From contig NZ_CP117523.1 of the NCBI RefSeq assembly GCF_036812735.1, positions 3,224,001 through 3,288,000 on the forward strand: a stretch of 64,000 nt of DNA, given 5' to 3'. The notes under the pieces were generated by a model, which worked only from the letters and a program-made list of their open reading frames with translations, was not told the DNA's origin and searched no databases. The stretch comes from Terrisporobacter glycolicus ATCC 14880 = DSM 1288 (GTDB lineage: Bacteria; Bacillota; Clostridia; Peptostreptococcales; Peptostreptococcaceae). Below are positions 56,981-64,000 of this stretch, piece after piece; the first letter of the stretch is position 1; each line of letters starts with the position of its first letter. The translations under genes were made by a program, and so were the position numbers.

Positions 56981-57886
56981 TTATACCTCTCTAACAGTAT
57001 ATTTTTCTACAAATCTAACTGGGTGATAAGAAAGTTTTGCCTTTCTAAGTCCTTCTATCCCTAAATCTTCTTCTCTATTTACAAACTCTACATCACTAAA
57101 TTCATTAACTAAAAATTGTTGATTTATAAATGGATATAATCCTCTTATGACTGGATTAGCTTTTTCTATATGAATTAAAGCCATATTAGGGTTAATATAC
57201 TCTCCCATTGTAAAAGCTTCTAATTTCCCGTCTATAAATATTCCAGCTATTTTAAGTTTATCTTTTAAAATACTGTAGTTTTCAAATAGTTTCTTAATTC
57301 CAATAAGCTCTTCTTCCATCTCTTCATCTACAGCATTATTTTCTTCTTTGTTGCTAGTCCACTCTTGCACTAGTTCTAAACAAGCATCAAAATCTTTTTC
57401 ATCAAGTAATCTATATTCGTATCTTCCTTCATATTCTTTTTTGAAGTAATTTATATGATTTCTTTTCTTTACGTTCTTTCTACCTTTTAGTTCTCTCATG
57501 CTTTCCCCATCATAAACATAATCGAATAAATCTCTTTCTTCAATATAATTGAATTTTCCTGGGTAATTTTCTTTTAAGAAATCTACTACTTCTTGTGTTA
57601 TACCTCTAAAATAGATTTTCTTTTGTTCTTTTTCAAAGTAATCAACAACAAATTGTATAACTCTTGGCATATCTTCTTTTTTAGCTAATGGTAATATGGA
57701 AAATGTATTTCCTTCATATTCTGCAACTATTACAGCAAATCCATCTCCTATATAATAACCAGTTTTATATAAATGTTGCCACATATATAATGTATTAAAA
57801 CAATATTCACACGCTTCATAATCTACTAAATCGAAATATGGATTAAGCATTTCTCTAGATTCCATATTTATATCTTTAAAAATCAT
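56981..57886 (-). CDS. DUF2156 (LPG synthetase-associated) domain protein
   Basis: 301 residues matching the DUF2156 fold, a tandem GNAT-like domain related to the C-terminal half of MprF lysyl-phosphatidylglycerol synthase; no membrane segments, so soluble. Motifs seen: YCFNTLYMWQH, KGRKNVKKRNHINYFKKEY, FTMGEYINPNMALIHIEKANPVIRGLYPFINQQF. Probably an acyl- or aminoacyl-transferase; the substrate is unknown. First gene of the pair with the Eis-like acetyltransferase. Confidence 0.85.
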   Translation of the reverse strand: MIFKDINMESREMLNPYFDLVDYEACEYCFNTLYMWQHLYKTGYYIGDGFAVIVAEYEGNTFSILPLAKKEDMPRVIQFVVDYFEKEQKKIYFRGITQEVVDFLKENYPGKFNYIEERDLFDYVYDGESMRELKGRKNVKKRNHINYFKKEYEGRYEYRLLDEKDFDACLELVQEWTSNKEENNAVDEEMEEELIGIKKLFENYSILKDKLKIAGIFIDGKLEAFTMGEYINPNMALIHIEKANPVIRGLYPFINQQFLVNEFSDVEFVNREEDLGIEGLRKAKLSYHPVRFVEKYTVREV

Positions 57887-58195
57887 AACTTCCTCCTAAT
57901 TTATTGCTATAAATTCTATGTTAAATAGTAATTTTACATTTGTATTTTATTATTAAATATTTTCGCTCAAAATTGAATTTAATATATATAATACCCTAAC
58001 AATGCATATATAAACATTTTTATTTGAATTCAAATAAGTTTTTTATTTTATTCATTGTATATAATAGCACTTTTATCCAAAGTAAACAAAAAATTTTAAT
58101 TTTTTTGTTTTTAATATTGTAGATGTATAATAAGTCTTATTTTAATTAATAATTGTGAATAAAATATGAAGACTAATTATTGGGAGGGTTTATTT
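57887..58195. other. Divergent intergenic region with an 18-bp palindrome
   Basis: About 310 bp of gene-free AT-rich DNA between the leftward DUF2156 gene and the rightward MBL-fold gene. It contains the perfect palindrome TTATTTGAATTCAAATAA (58020-58037) and, on the plus strand, TATAAT at 58050-58055 and 58126-58131 with weak -35 regions. The palindrome overlaps the -35 position of the first, as an operator would. Confidence 0.5.
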
Positions 58196-58215
58196 TTGAT
58201 AAAAAAATTAAATGT

Positions 58216-59028
58216 ATGATTATAGCTTTACTTCTTACTTTATGTTGTGGTTGCGACAGATATAAAGATTTTTTATCTGTACATATTATAGATGTAGGAC
58301 AAGGAGATTGTATTTTAATAAAAACTCCTCAAAATCAAAATATATTAGTTGATGGCGGAGATGACAATACTTATAAAATTATAAAAACTTATTTAAAATT
58401 GAATAAAGTAAATAATTTAGACATAATTATAGCTACTCACTTAGATAAGGATCACATTGGTAGTTTAGACGAAATTATTAATAATTTTGACGTAAAGAAA
58501 GTTTATACACCAAACCAAAAAGATGATTCATCCCATTATTATGATCTTGTAAATGCTTGCAAAAATAAAAAACTTAAAATCAATCATTTAAGTAAAGGTG
58601 ACTCCGTAAAAATAAACAGTACTACATTTCTAAATGTACTTAGTCCTTCTTATATACAGGATAATAACAATCAAAATTCCATTGTATTTAATTTAGAATA
58701 TAAAAACATGGACTTTTTATTTACAGGAGACTGCGAAGAAACAAACGAGATTGAGATGACTAATTCATTTGAACTTGGAGATGTTGATTTTTTAAAAGTT
58801 GCTCACCATGGAAGTAGTTCTTCTTCTATTGATAGCTTTGTAAAAGAGGTCAGTCCTTCCATTGCAGCAATATCTTGTGGTTACAAAAACCAATATGGTC
58901 ATCCACATAAATCAACTTTAGATACTTTGGAAAAATACGGTGCAAAAACTATCCGTACTGACGTTAATGGCGACTTAATATTTTATAGCGATGGATACAA
59001 GATTTTTACTAGTAAAAATTATAAGTAA
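58216..59028 (+). CDS. ComEC/Rec2-like metallo-beta-lactamase-fold lipoprotein or secreted protein
   Basis: About 270 residues with the MBL domain of ComEC: VHIIDVGQGDCILIKTP, LVDGGD, metal site THLDKDHIGSL, FTGD and VAHHGSSSS. The N-terminus is a hydrophobic signal (MIIALLLTLCCGC) with a possible, atypical lipobox before Cys. Start uncertain: the ideal Shine-Dalgarno GGGAGGG (58182-58188) points to TTG at 58196, but that frame closes after seven codons; one more A in the A7 tract (58201-58207) would give MIKKIKCMIIALLL in frame. As read, translation could use ATG 58216 or an upstream TTG at 58180. Likely extracytoplasmic nuclease or phosphodiesterase. Confidence 0.8.
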   Translation: MIIALLLTLCCGCDRYKDFLSVHIIDVGQGDCILIKTPQNQNILVDGGDDNTYKIIKTYLKLNKVNNLDIIIATHLDKDHIGSLDEIINNFDVKKVYTPNQKDDSSHYYDLVNACKNKKLKINHLSKGDSVKINSTTFLNVLSPSYIQDNNNQNSIVFNLEYKNMDFLFTGDCEETNEIEMTNSFELGDVDFLKVAHHGSSSSSIDSFVKEVSPSIAAISCGYKNQYGHPHKSTLDTLEKYGAKTIRTDVNGDLIFYSDGYKIFTSKNYK

Positions 59029-59030
59029 TC

Positions 59031-59076
59031 ATAAAATAAAGAAGCTAAATTTTAAAATGTAGCTTCTTTATTTTAT
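59031..59076. terminator. Bidirectional terminator between the MBL gene and the kinase operon
   Basis: Perfect 17-bp inverted repeat, arms ATAAAATAAAGAAGCTA (59031-59047) and TAGCTTCTTTATTTTAT (59060-59076), 12-nt loop, between convergent genes; A- and T-rich arms give T-runs in both directions. Confidence 0.85.
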
Positions 59077-60464
59077 ATAATAGAAAATTTTAAAGCAAGT
59101 TTAAACAAATCTCCTTGAATATCAAGTTCTACCTTACCTCCTTGAATATTTGATAGACTTTTTATTATGCTCAATCCCAAACCATGGCCTTCTATATTTC
59201 TTGATTTATCTCCTTGAACAAATCTTTTCCCAATTGTATCAACATTAACATCTATATCATATTTACTAATATTTTTGAATCTCATTTCAACACTTTCTTC
59301 ATTTTTAATTATATCAATATATACTCTTGTATCCTCTAAAGAGTACTTATGTATATTACTAAGTATATTATCAATAATTCTTATAATTTTTTCTTCATCT
59401 AAATATAGAGTAACATCTTCTTTTGGAAAATTTAGTTTTATATCCAAATTGGAATTTTCAAATTTACCCTTATAAAGACATATTTCATTTTTTATGATCT
59501 TATTTATTTTTATTTCTTTTTTATTTACAACTAATCCTTCATATTCTGCCTCTACCGTTTCATTCAAATTTTCCATTAAAATATTTAGTCTTTCTAATTT
59601 TTTTTCTAGTATCTCAATTTGCTCTTTTGCTTCTTCTTCACTTAATTTTTCATGTTTTAATATATAAATAGAATTAATAATAGAAGTTAAGGGAGTTTTT
59701 AAATCATGAGATAGATTAGTTATTAAATAATTCTTATTTTGATAAAGCTCTTTTTCTTCTTTTGTTATCTCTTCAATTTTTTCAAATAAAGTTTTAAGCT
59801 CCATAATAATATGTTTAAAACCTACTCCCCAAATAAACTCGATACCATCACCATCTCCTATAAGCTCTATCATTGAATCTTCAATCTTATTAAAATCTCC
59901 ATTTTCAACTTCTTCTATAACATCTTCCAAAGCTCCACTTATCATAGCTATTCTAAATTTACTAATCAAAAGTCCAAATGATTTTATAACTATTTTTATA
60001 ATAATAGTTATTATAAGTATGTTAAACCACATGTGTAAATTTGAGGAAACATAATTTATTAGACTTATTGAAAATATGGTGTTTAAAACATACATACACC
60101 ATTTTTTAAATATTTTCTTCTTTATTAGCATTTCCACTTCTTCATTGCTGTTAGCTGCTAAAGCATATAGTTGAACTGTTTTTACTATTAGTTTAATCCC
60201 TGTAAATCCTATTATTATATATATCAATATTAATGAACAATATCCTAGACTATTAGGAACAAGTCCACCAAGAAAACTTTCAAGTCCAATTCCAAAGGAT
60301 AAATCTAAATTTTTCCTTATCCATATACAGTAAATCAATAGTAACAAATACCAAGTCGCTTTTTCCAAAAGTAAAGGATTAATTAATTTACCTCTATATC
60401 TTAACTCTTCTTCATTTAAATATTTCAAATCTTCATTGTGAGAATAAATATACTTTTCTACCAT
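59073..60464 (-). CDS. Sensor histidine kinase (intact)
   Basis: 463-residue membrane kinase. Four hydrophobic segments lie between residues 30 and 165, followed by a HAMP-like linker, HisKA with LSHDLKTPLTS (His253), N-box DNILSNIHKYS and G2 box GHGLGLSI. All catalytic motifs are present. It starts directly at the stop of the degenerate kinase gene (TAA then ATG) and shares its operon. The signal is unknown; the topology resembles bacitracin/antimicrobial-peptide or envelope-stress sensors of Firmicutes, but this is weak. Confidence 0.93.
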   Translation of the reverse strand: MVEKYIYSHNEDLKYLNEEELRYRGKLINPLLLEKATWYLLLLIYCIWIRKNLDLSFGIGLESFLGGLVPNSLGYCSLILIYIIIGFTGIKLIVKTVQLYALAANSNEEVEMLIKKKIFKKWCMYVLNTIFSISLINYVSSNLHMWFNILIITIIIKIVIKSFGLLISKFRIAMISGALEDVIEEVENGDFNKIEDSMIELIGDGDGIEFIWGVGFKHIIMELKTLFEKIEEITKEEKELYQNKNYLITNLSHDLKTPLTSIINSIYILKHEKLSEEEAKEQIEILEKKLERLNILMENLNETVEAEYEGLVVNKKEIKINKIIKNEICLYKGKFENSNLDIKLNFPKEDVTLYLDEEKIIRIIDNILSNIHKYSLEDTRVYIDIIKNEESVEMRFKNISKYDIDVNVDTIGKRFVQGDKSRNIEGHGLGLSIIKSLSNIQGGKVELDIQGDLFKLALKFSII

Positions 60465-61508
60465 TTATATCTCACCCCTTCCAAAACCATTCTTACTCTT
60501 ATTAAACATCAAATTAACCTTAAACATATCTCCATCTATATATATATCAAATATTCCATCTTGCACTTCAATTAAACTTATAGCTATAGGAACTCCTAAG
60601 TTTTTATTTTTATTTATCAATTTGTAGAAATTTTTTGTATCCATATTTAACTCATCTCTCGAAATATTAATCAAAGATAGTTCAACTTTTTCTTTCTCTT
60701 CTTTAATTTCTATATAAGCTCTTGTTTTCTCTTTCCCATGATTTAATATATTTTCAAGTAGTATTTCAAAAACCCTCCATAATTTATCTCCGTCAGCGTC
60801 TATAAATACTTTTTCATTTGGAATATGTTTTTTTATTTCTATATTTTTATTTTCTAATTTCCCTTCATATTCAACTAATGCTTGTTTTGTTAAAGATACT
60901 ATGTCAATTTTTTGAATATCTATTTCTAGTGTTTTTGTAACTGCTTTTGATAGTTCAAATAATTCATTTATAGTATCCTTCATTTCATAAGCTTCTTTTT
61001 CTATATAATCAAGTGTTTCATAACTAATACCTTCTTTTAAGCTTTTTATTCCCTTATCTATATTTTCTACTGGTTTAATAAGATTTTTACCTACATCTTC
61101 AACTACTGTATTAGCCAAATTTTCACTTTGCTTTCCTTTTATAGTTGTTTCATAAGTATATTTTTCAACTTTATGCATTTCATTTAAAACTTTTTTATAT
61201 TTTTTTCCTAGAATAATACTTATTTCTGATTTTTCATCAGTTTTTTCTAATATTTGAGAAATACAATAACTCGTACTTGATATTTCCCTTATATGTTGTA
61301 AAAATAGTACTATTTTTATATTATCAAATAAATATTTTAAACTTATTTTCACAAATATTATTAAGGCAATAATCAGTACTGCATCTTTTTTGCTTTCTAA
61401 AAATATAATTAATAATATGGATATTAAAATCATCAATATATTAATTGCAAGGGAAAATTTTTTAAATTTATTTGCTGTAGTTTGAAATTTTTTCGAACTT
61501 ATATCCAA
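60465..61508 (-). CDS. Degenerate histidine kinase-like membrane protein
   Basis: 347 residues with two hydrophobic helices (about 18-35 and 42-60), a coiled-coil dimerisation region and an HATPase-like C-terminus. Where the intact neighbour has LSHDLKTPL, this protein has VVEDVGKNL, so the phospho-accepting His is Glu and the Pro is lost. The N-box is reduced to ENILNHG and the GLGLxI box reads LGVPIAI. It therefore probably cannot autophosphorylate and may act as a sensor partner or regulator of the adjacent kinase. TTG start, with AAAGGTGG 9 nt upstream, 41 bp inside the response-regulator gene. Confidence 0.82.
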   Translation of the reverse strand: MDISSKKFQTTANKFKKFSLAINILMILISILLIIFLESKKDAVLIIALIIFVKISLKYLFDNIKIVLFLQHIREISSTSYCISQILEKTDEKSEISIILGKKYKKVLNEMHKVEKYTYETTIKGKQSENLANTVVEDVGKNLIKPVENIDKGIKSLKEGISYETLDYIEKEAYEMKDTINELFELSKAVTKTLEIDIQKIDIVSLTKQALVEYEGKLENKNIEIKKHIPNEKVFIDADGDKLWRVFEILLENILNHGKEKTRAYIEIKEEKEKVELSLINISRDELNMDTKNFYKLINKNKNLGVPIAISLIEVQDGIFDIYIDGDMFKVNLMFNKSKNGFGRGEI

Positions 61509-62181
61509 TTCCCCACACCACCTTTAAATATCTTGGTTCTTTAGGATTTATCTCTATTTTCTCTCTAATCCTTCTAATATGAACCATTACAGTATCTGTA
61601 CTTACACACCTTTCTCCCCAAGCTCTCTCATAAATTTCTTCTGTCGAAAATACTCTTCCAGGATTACTCATAAGCACCTCTAAAATTTTATACTCTAAAA
61701 AAGTTATTTTCTTTTCCTCTCCATCTACAATTAGACACTTGCTTTCCAAATCTAATTTTACCCCGCCTATATTTATAGATTTACTTTTATTTTCATTCTT
61801 AAAGTTACCTAAATTAATATATCTTCTAAGCTGAGATTTCACTCTAGCTATTAATTCCAATGGATAAAATGGTTTTGTAATATAATCATCTGCACCTATA
61901 TTTAAACCTAGAATTTTATCACTGTATTCAGATTTTGCAGTTAGCATTATTATTGGAATATTTTTTTCTTCTCTTATTTTCATAGTTGCTTCAATGCCAT
62001 CCATATTAGGCATCATTATATCCATTATTACTAAGTGTATTTCTTCACCATCTATAATCTTCAAAGCTTCTTTTCCATCATAAGCCTTTAATACTTTTAT
62101 ATTTTCAGGCTTTAAATATCTTTCAATAGCATCCGGTATTTCTTTTTCATCATCTACTATTAATACACTATTCTTGTACAT
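61468..62181 (-). CDS. OmpR-family response regulator
   Basis: 237 residues: receiver domain with VDDE, phospho-acceptor Asp54 in MDIMMPNMDG and TKPFYP, then an OmpR-type winged helix (ITFLEYKILEVLMSNPGRVFSTEEIYERAWGE). First gene of a three-gene two-component operon; overlaps the next gene by 41 bp. Target genes are not evident; the divergent MBL/DUF2156 region is not adjacent. Confidence 0.94.
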   Translation of the reverse strand: MYKNSVLIVDDEKEIPDAIERYLKPENIKVLKAYDGKEALKIIDGEEIHLVIMDIMMPNMDGIEATMKIREEKNIPIIMLTAKSEYSDKILGLNIGADDYITKPFYPLELIARVKSQLRRYINLGNFKNENKSKSINIGGVKLDLESKCLIVDGEEKKITFLEYKILEVLMSNPGRVFSTEEIYERAWGERCVSTDTVMVHIRRIREKIEINPKEPRYLKVVWGIGYKFEKISNYSK

Positions 62182-62364
62182 ATTACCCCCTATTTATTTT
62201 CAAATTCTTATAAATTTATAATAATCTACAATTCTAAAAAAATACTTATGTATTTCTTACAAGTTTCTAAAATTCACTTTGTTCATTACGTCAATGATAT
62301 AACCTCGTTACTACTTCGGATAAATCCATTACTTAAAATTTACCCATAAAAAATATTATACATT

Positions 62365-62389
62365 AAAAAAAGCCCTCAAAAGGACTTTT
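62365..62389 (-). terminator. Rho-independent terminator after tcdA
   Basis: Short minus-strand hairpin AAGTCCT / GGGCTT with G-U wobbles, ending in T7, immediately beyond the tcdA stop. The 62182-62364 stretch between it and the response-regulator gene holds no ORF or clear promoter. Confidence 0.7.
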
Positions 62390-62395
62390 AATATA

Positions 62396-63100
62396 TTATT
62401 TATTAATTAAATCATTTACAACAACTGAAGCAATTGTTAGTCCTCCTACGGATGGTACAAATGAAGTACTCCCTGGAGTAACCTTTCTTCCATTCATTAT
62501 TTTTTTCTTTAGTTCTTGCGGTTGTTCTTCAGAGTAAACTACCTTAAGTTTTTTAATTCTTCTATCTTTTAATTCTTTTCTCATTACTTTAGCAAGAGGA
62601 CAAGTGTGAGTTTTGTGTATATCTGTAACTACTATTTTTGTTGGATCTAACTTATTTCCCATTCCCATAGAAGATACTAGCTTTAATCCTTTTTTATTAC
62701 ATTCTTCAACCAATAAAATTTTAGATGTAACCATGTCTATTGCATCCACTACATAATCATAATTTTCTATTAGTATTTCATCTGTAGTTTCTTTATTATA
62801 TTTTTTAGCTACAGCTCTTATATTTAAATCTGGATTAATATCTAGTAATCTTTCTTTCATCACATCTACTTTTAATTTTCCTACTGTCGAATGTAGAGCT
62901 GGCAATTGTCTATTTATATTTGTTATGTCCACATCATCAAAATCTACTATAGTTATATTTCCAACCCCAGCACGAACTAAAGCTTCTGTAGCAAAACTTC
63001 CCACGCCTCCAACTCCAAATACTATAACATTTGATTTTTCTAACTTATCTATCCCCTCATCTCCAACAATAAGGCTTGTTCTCATGGTAAAATCTTTCAT
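62396..63100 (-). CDS. tcdA: tRNA threonylcarbamoyladenosine dehydratase TcdA (CsdL)
   Basis: E1-like ThiF/MoeB family enzyme that cyclises t6A37 to ct6A in tRNA (not the clostridial toxin of the same symbol). 234 residues with the nucleotide-binding GVGGVGSFATEALVRAGVG, IVDFDDVDITNINRQ, CPLAKVMRKELKDR and the C-terminal SFVPSVGGLTIASVVVNDLI. Together with mtaB in this window it covers two different t6A37 modifications. Single-gene unit. Confidence 0.92.
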   Translation of the reverse strand: MKDFTMRTSLIVGDEGIDKLEKSNVIVFGVGGVGSFATEALVRAGVGNITIVDFDDVDITNINRQLPALHSTVGKLKVDVMKERLLDINPDLNIRAVAKKYNKETTDEILIENYDYVVDAIDMVTSKILLVEECNKKGLKLVSSMGMGNKLDPTKIVVTDIHKTHTCPLAKVMRKELKDRRIKKLKVVYSEEQPQELKKKIMNGRKVTPGSTSFVPSVGGLTIASVVVNDLINK

Positions 63101-63264
63101 ATGTACATTCTCCTTGATTTTTAAATAAATATTATTATAAATTATCTTTTAGAATATTAAAAGACAATCTGTGTAATTAATTTTTAATCTGACATAAATA
63201 TCTCTTAATTATAGTTTATTATACCTTACTTTTATACTTTGTATGAAATCATATTTATACAAAC

Positions 63265-63308
63265 AAAAAGAACGAATCATCTATAAAATAGCTAATTCGC
63301 TCCTTTTT
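63265..63308 (-). terminator. Rho-independent terminator of metK
   Basis: Minus-strand hairpin with arms around GCGAATTAG / GATTCGTT and a loop of about 12 nt, flanked by A5 and T5, directly after the metK stop. Confidence 0.75.
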
Positions 63309-63310
63309 AA

Positions 63311-64000
63311 TTATTTCTTTAAAGCTTCCAATCTAAGTGTTTCTGCTTTATCAGTTCTTTCCCAAGCAACATCTAGGTCAGTTCTTCCAAAATGTCCATA
63401 TGCTGCTGTGTTTTTAAATATAGGTTTTCTAAGTTCTAAATCTCTAATTATTGCACCTGGTCTTAAATCAAAATGCTTATTTATAAGTTTGACTAAAACT
63501 TCATTGCTAACTTTACCAGTTCCAAAAGTATCAACAAATATAGATAGTGGTCTTGCTACACCTATAGCATAAGCTAGTTCTATTTCACATTTATCAGCAA
63601 GTCCTGCTGCAACTATATTTTTAGCCACATATCTTGCTGCATATGCAGCTGATCTATCAACTTTAGTTGCATCTTTTCCTGAGAATGCTCCACCACCATG
63701 TCTTGAGTATCCACCATAAGTATCTATTATTATTTTTCTTCCTGTAAGACCTGTATCACCTTGTGGTCCACCTATAACAAACCTTCCCGTTGGATTTATA
63801 TATATTTTAGTTTCTTCATCTAATAAATTAGATGGTATTACTTCTTTTATTACTTTTTCAATTAAATTTTCTCTTATTGTTTCATTTTCCACATCTTCAC
63901 TATGTTGAGTAGATATAAGTATAGTGTGAACTCTAAGAGGAGTATTTCCTTCGTATTCTACAGTTACCTGAGTTTTACCATCAGGTCTTAAAAAATCTAA
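63311..64000 (-). CDS. metK: S-adenosylmethionine synthase (5' part outside window)
   Basis: Makes SAM from methionine and ATP. The C-terminal about 229 residues are present, open to the window edge. Conserved MetK motifs: [55 protein letters not shown] and YGHFGR. The GTG at 63892 is internal. About 165-170 residues are missing upstream. It supplies SAM for several methyltransferases and radical-SAM enzymes, some encoded in this window. Confidence 0.97.
   Translation of the reverse strand, partial: LDFLRPDGKTQVTVEYEGNTPLRVHTILISTQHSEDVENETIRENLIEKVIKEVIPSNLLDEETKIYINPTGRFVIGGPQGDTGLTGRKIIIDTYGGYSRHGGGAFSGKDATKVDRSAAYAARYVAKNIVAAGLADKCEIELAYAIGVARPLSIFVDTFGTGKVSNEVLVKLINKHFDLRPGAIIRDLELRKPIFKNTAAYGHFGRTDLDVAWERTDKAETLRLEALKK

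Noticed and set aside
62396-63100. Gene symbol tcdA read as clostridial toxin A
   Set aside because: The protein is a 234-residue ThiF-like tRNA dehydratase with no toxin repeats; the shared symbol is a coincidence.
1-64000. CRISPR arrays, insertion sequences, phage genes, tRNA or rRNA genes
   Set aside because: Looked for spaced direct repeats, transposase or integrase motifs, cloverleafs and rRNA sequence; none seen.

Overview
The window is a strongly AT-rich, gene-dense stretch of a low-GC, endospore-forming Firmicute chromosome. Gene order (yqfC-yqfD-phoH-ybeY-dgkA-era-yqzL-recO; hrcA-grpE-dnaK-dnaJ; hemW/lepA-spoIIP-gpr-rpsT-holA-comEC), sporulation genes, PPDK and frequent TTG/GTG starts suggest a clostridium, most likely Peptostreptococcaceae (the Clostridioides/Paraclostridium/Romboutsia group). 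The family assignment is inference from synteny and protein flavour; no search was run. I see no rRNA, tRNA, CRISPR array, insertion sequence or prophage.

Layout. 1-7971 (+): the high-affinity K+ P-type ATPase genes kdpABC (kdpA cut by the window edge) and the sensor/regulator pair kdpDE. 8036-23320 (-): ppdK with its regulator ppsR and the CBS-domain repressor ccpN; glyQS; then a housekeeping/sporulation cluster (DUF4342 protein, recO, the tiny yqzL, mgtE, era, a DgkA-PAP2 fusion, ybeY, phoH, yqfD, yqfC). 23438-28279 (-): tspO, rpsU-yqeY, hit, mtaB, rsmE, prmA. 28504-35348 (-): a complete tryptophan operon trpEGDCFBA behind a T-box leader with a TGG specifier. 35480-40400 (-): the hrcA-grpE-dnaK-dnaJ heat-shock operon under a CIRCE operator, then hemW. 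41695-46861 (-): a poly-gamma-glutamate synthesis operon, capB-capC-capA-capD/ggt, with a long structured leader. 47201-54280: lepA, a small membrane protein, spoIIP, gpr, rpsT (+), holA and a ComEC lacking its nuclease-like domain. 54444-57886 (-): an aminotransferase pseudogene, an Eis-like acetyltransferase and a DUF2156 protein. 58196-64000: a free-standing ComEC-like metallo-beta-lactamase-fold protein (+), a three-gene two-component module with one intact and one degenerate kinase, tcdA and a partial metK.

How it fits together. Three accessory modules sit in or beside otherwise conserved housekeeping synteny: kdp next to ppdK, trp between dnaJ and prmA, and cap between hemW and lepA. 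The points most worth a second look are the cap operon with its roughly 370-nt leader, the two-component module whose middle gene has lost the phospho-accepting histidine, and the separation of ComEC into a membrane-only protein and a distant MBL-fold protein whose start is apparently shifted by one base in an A7 tract.
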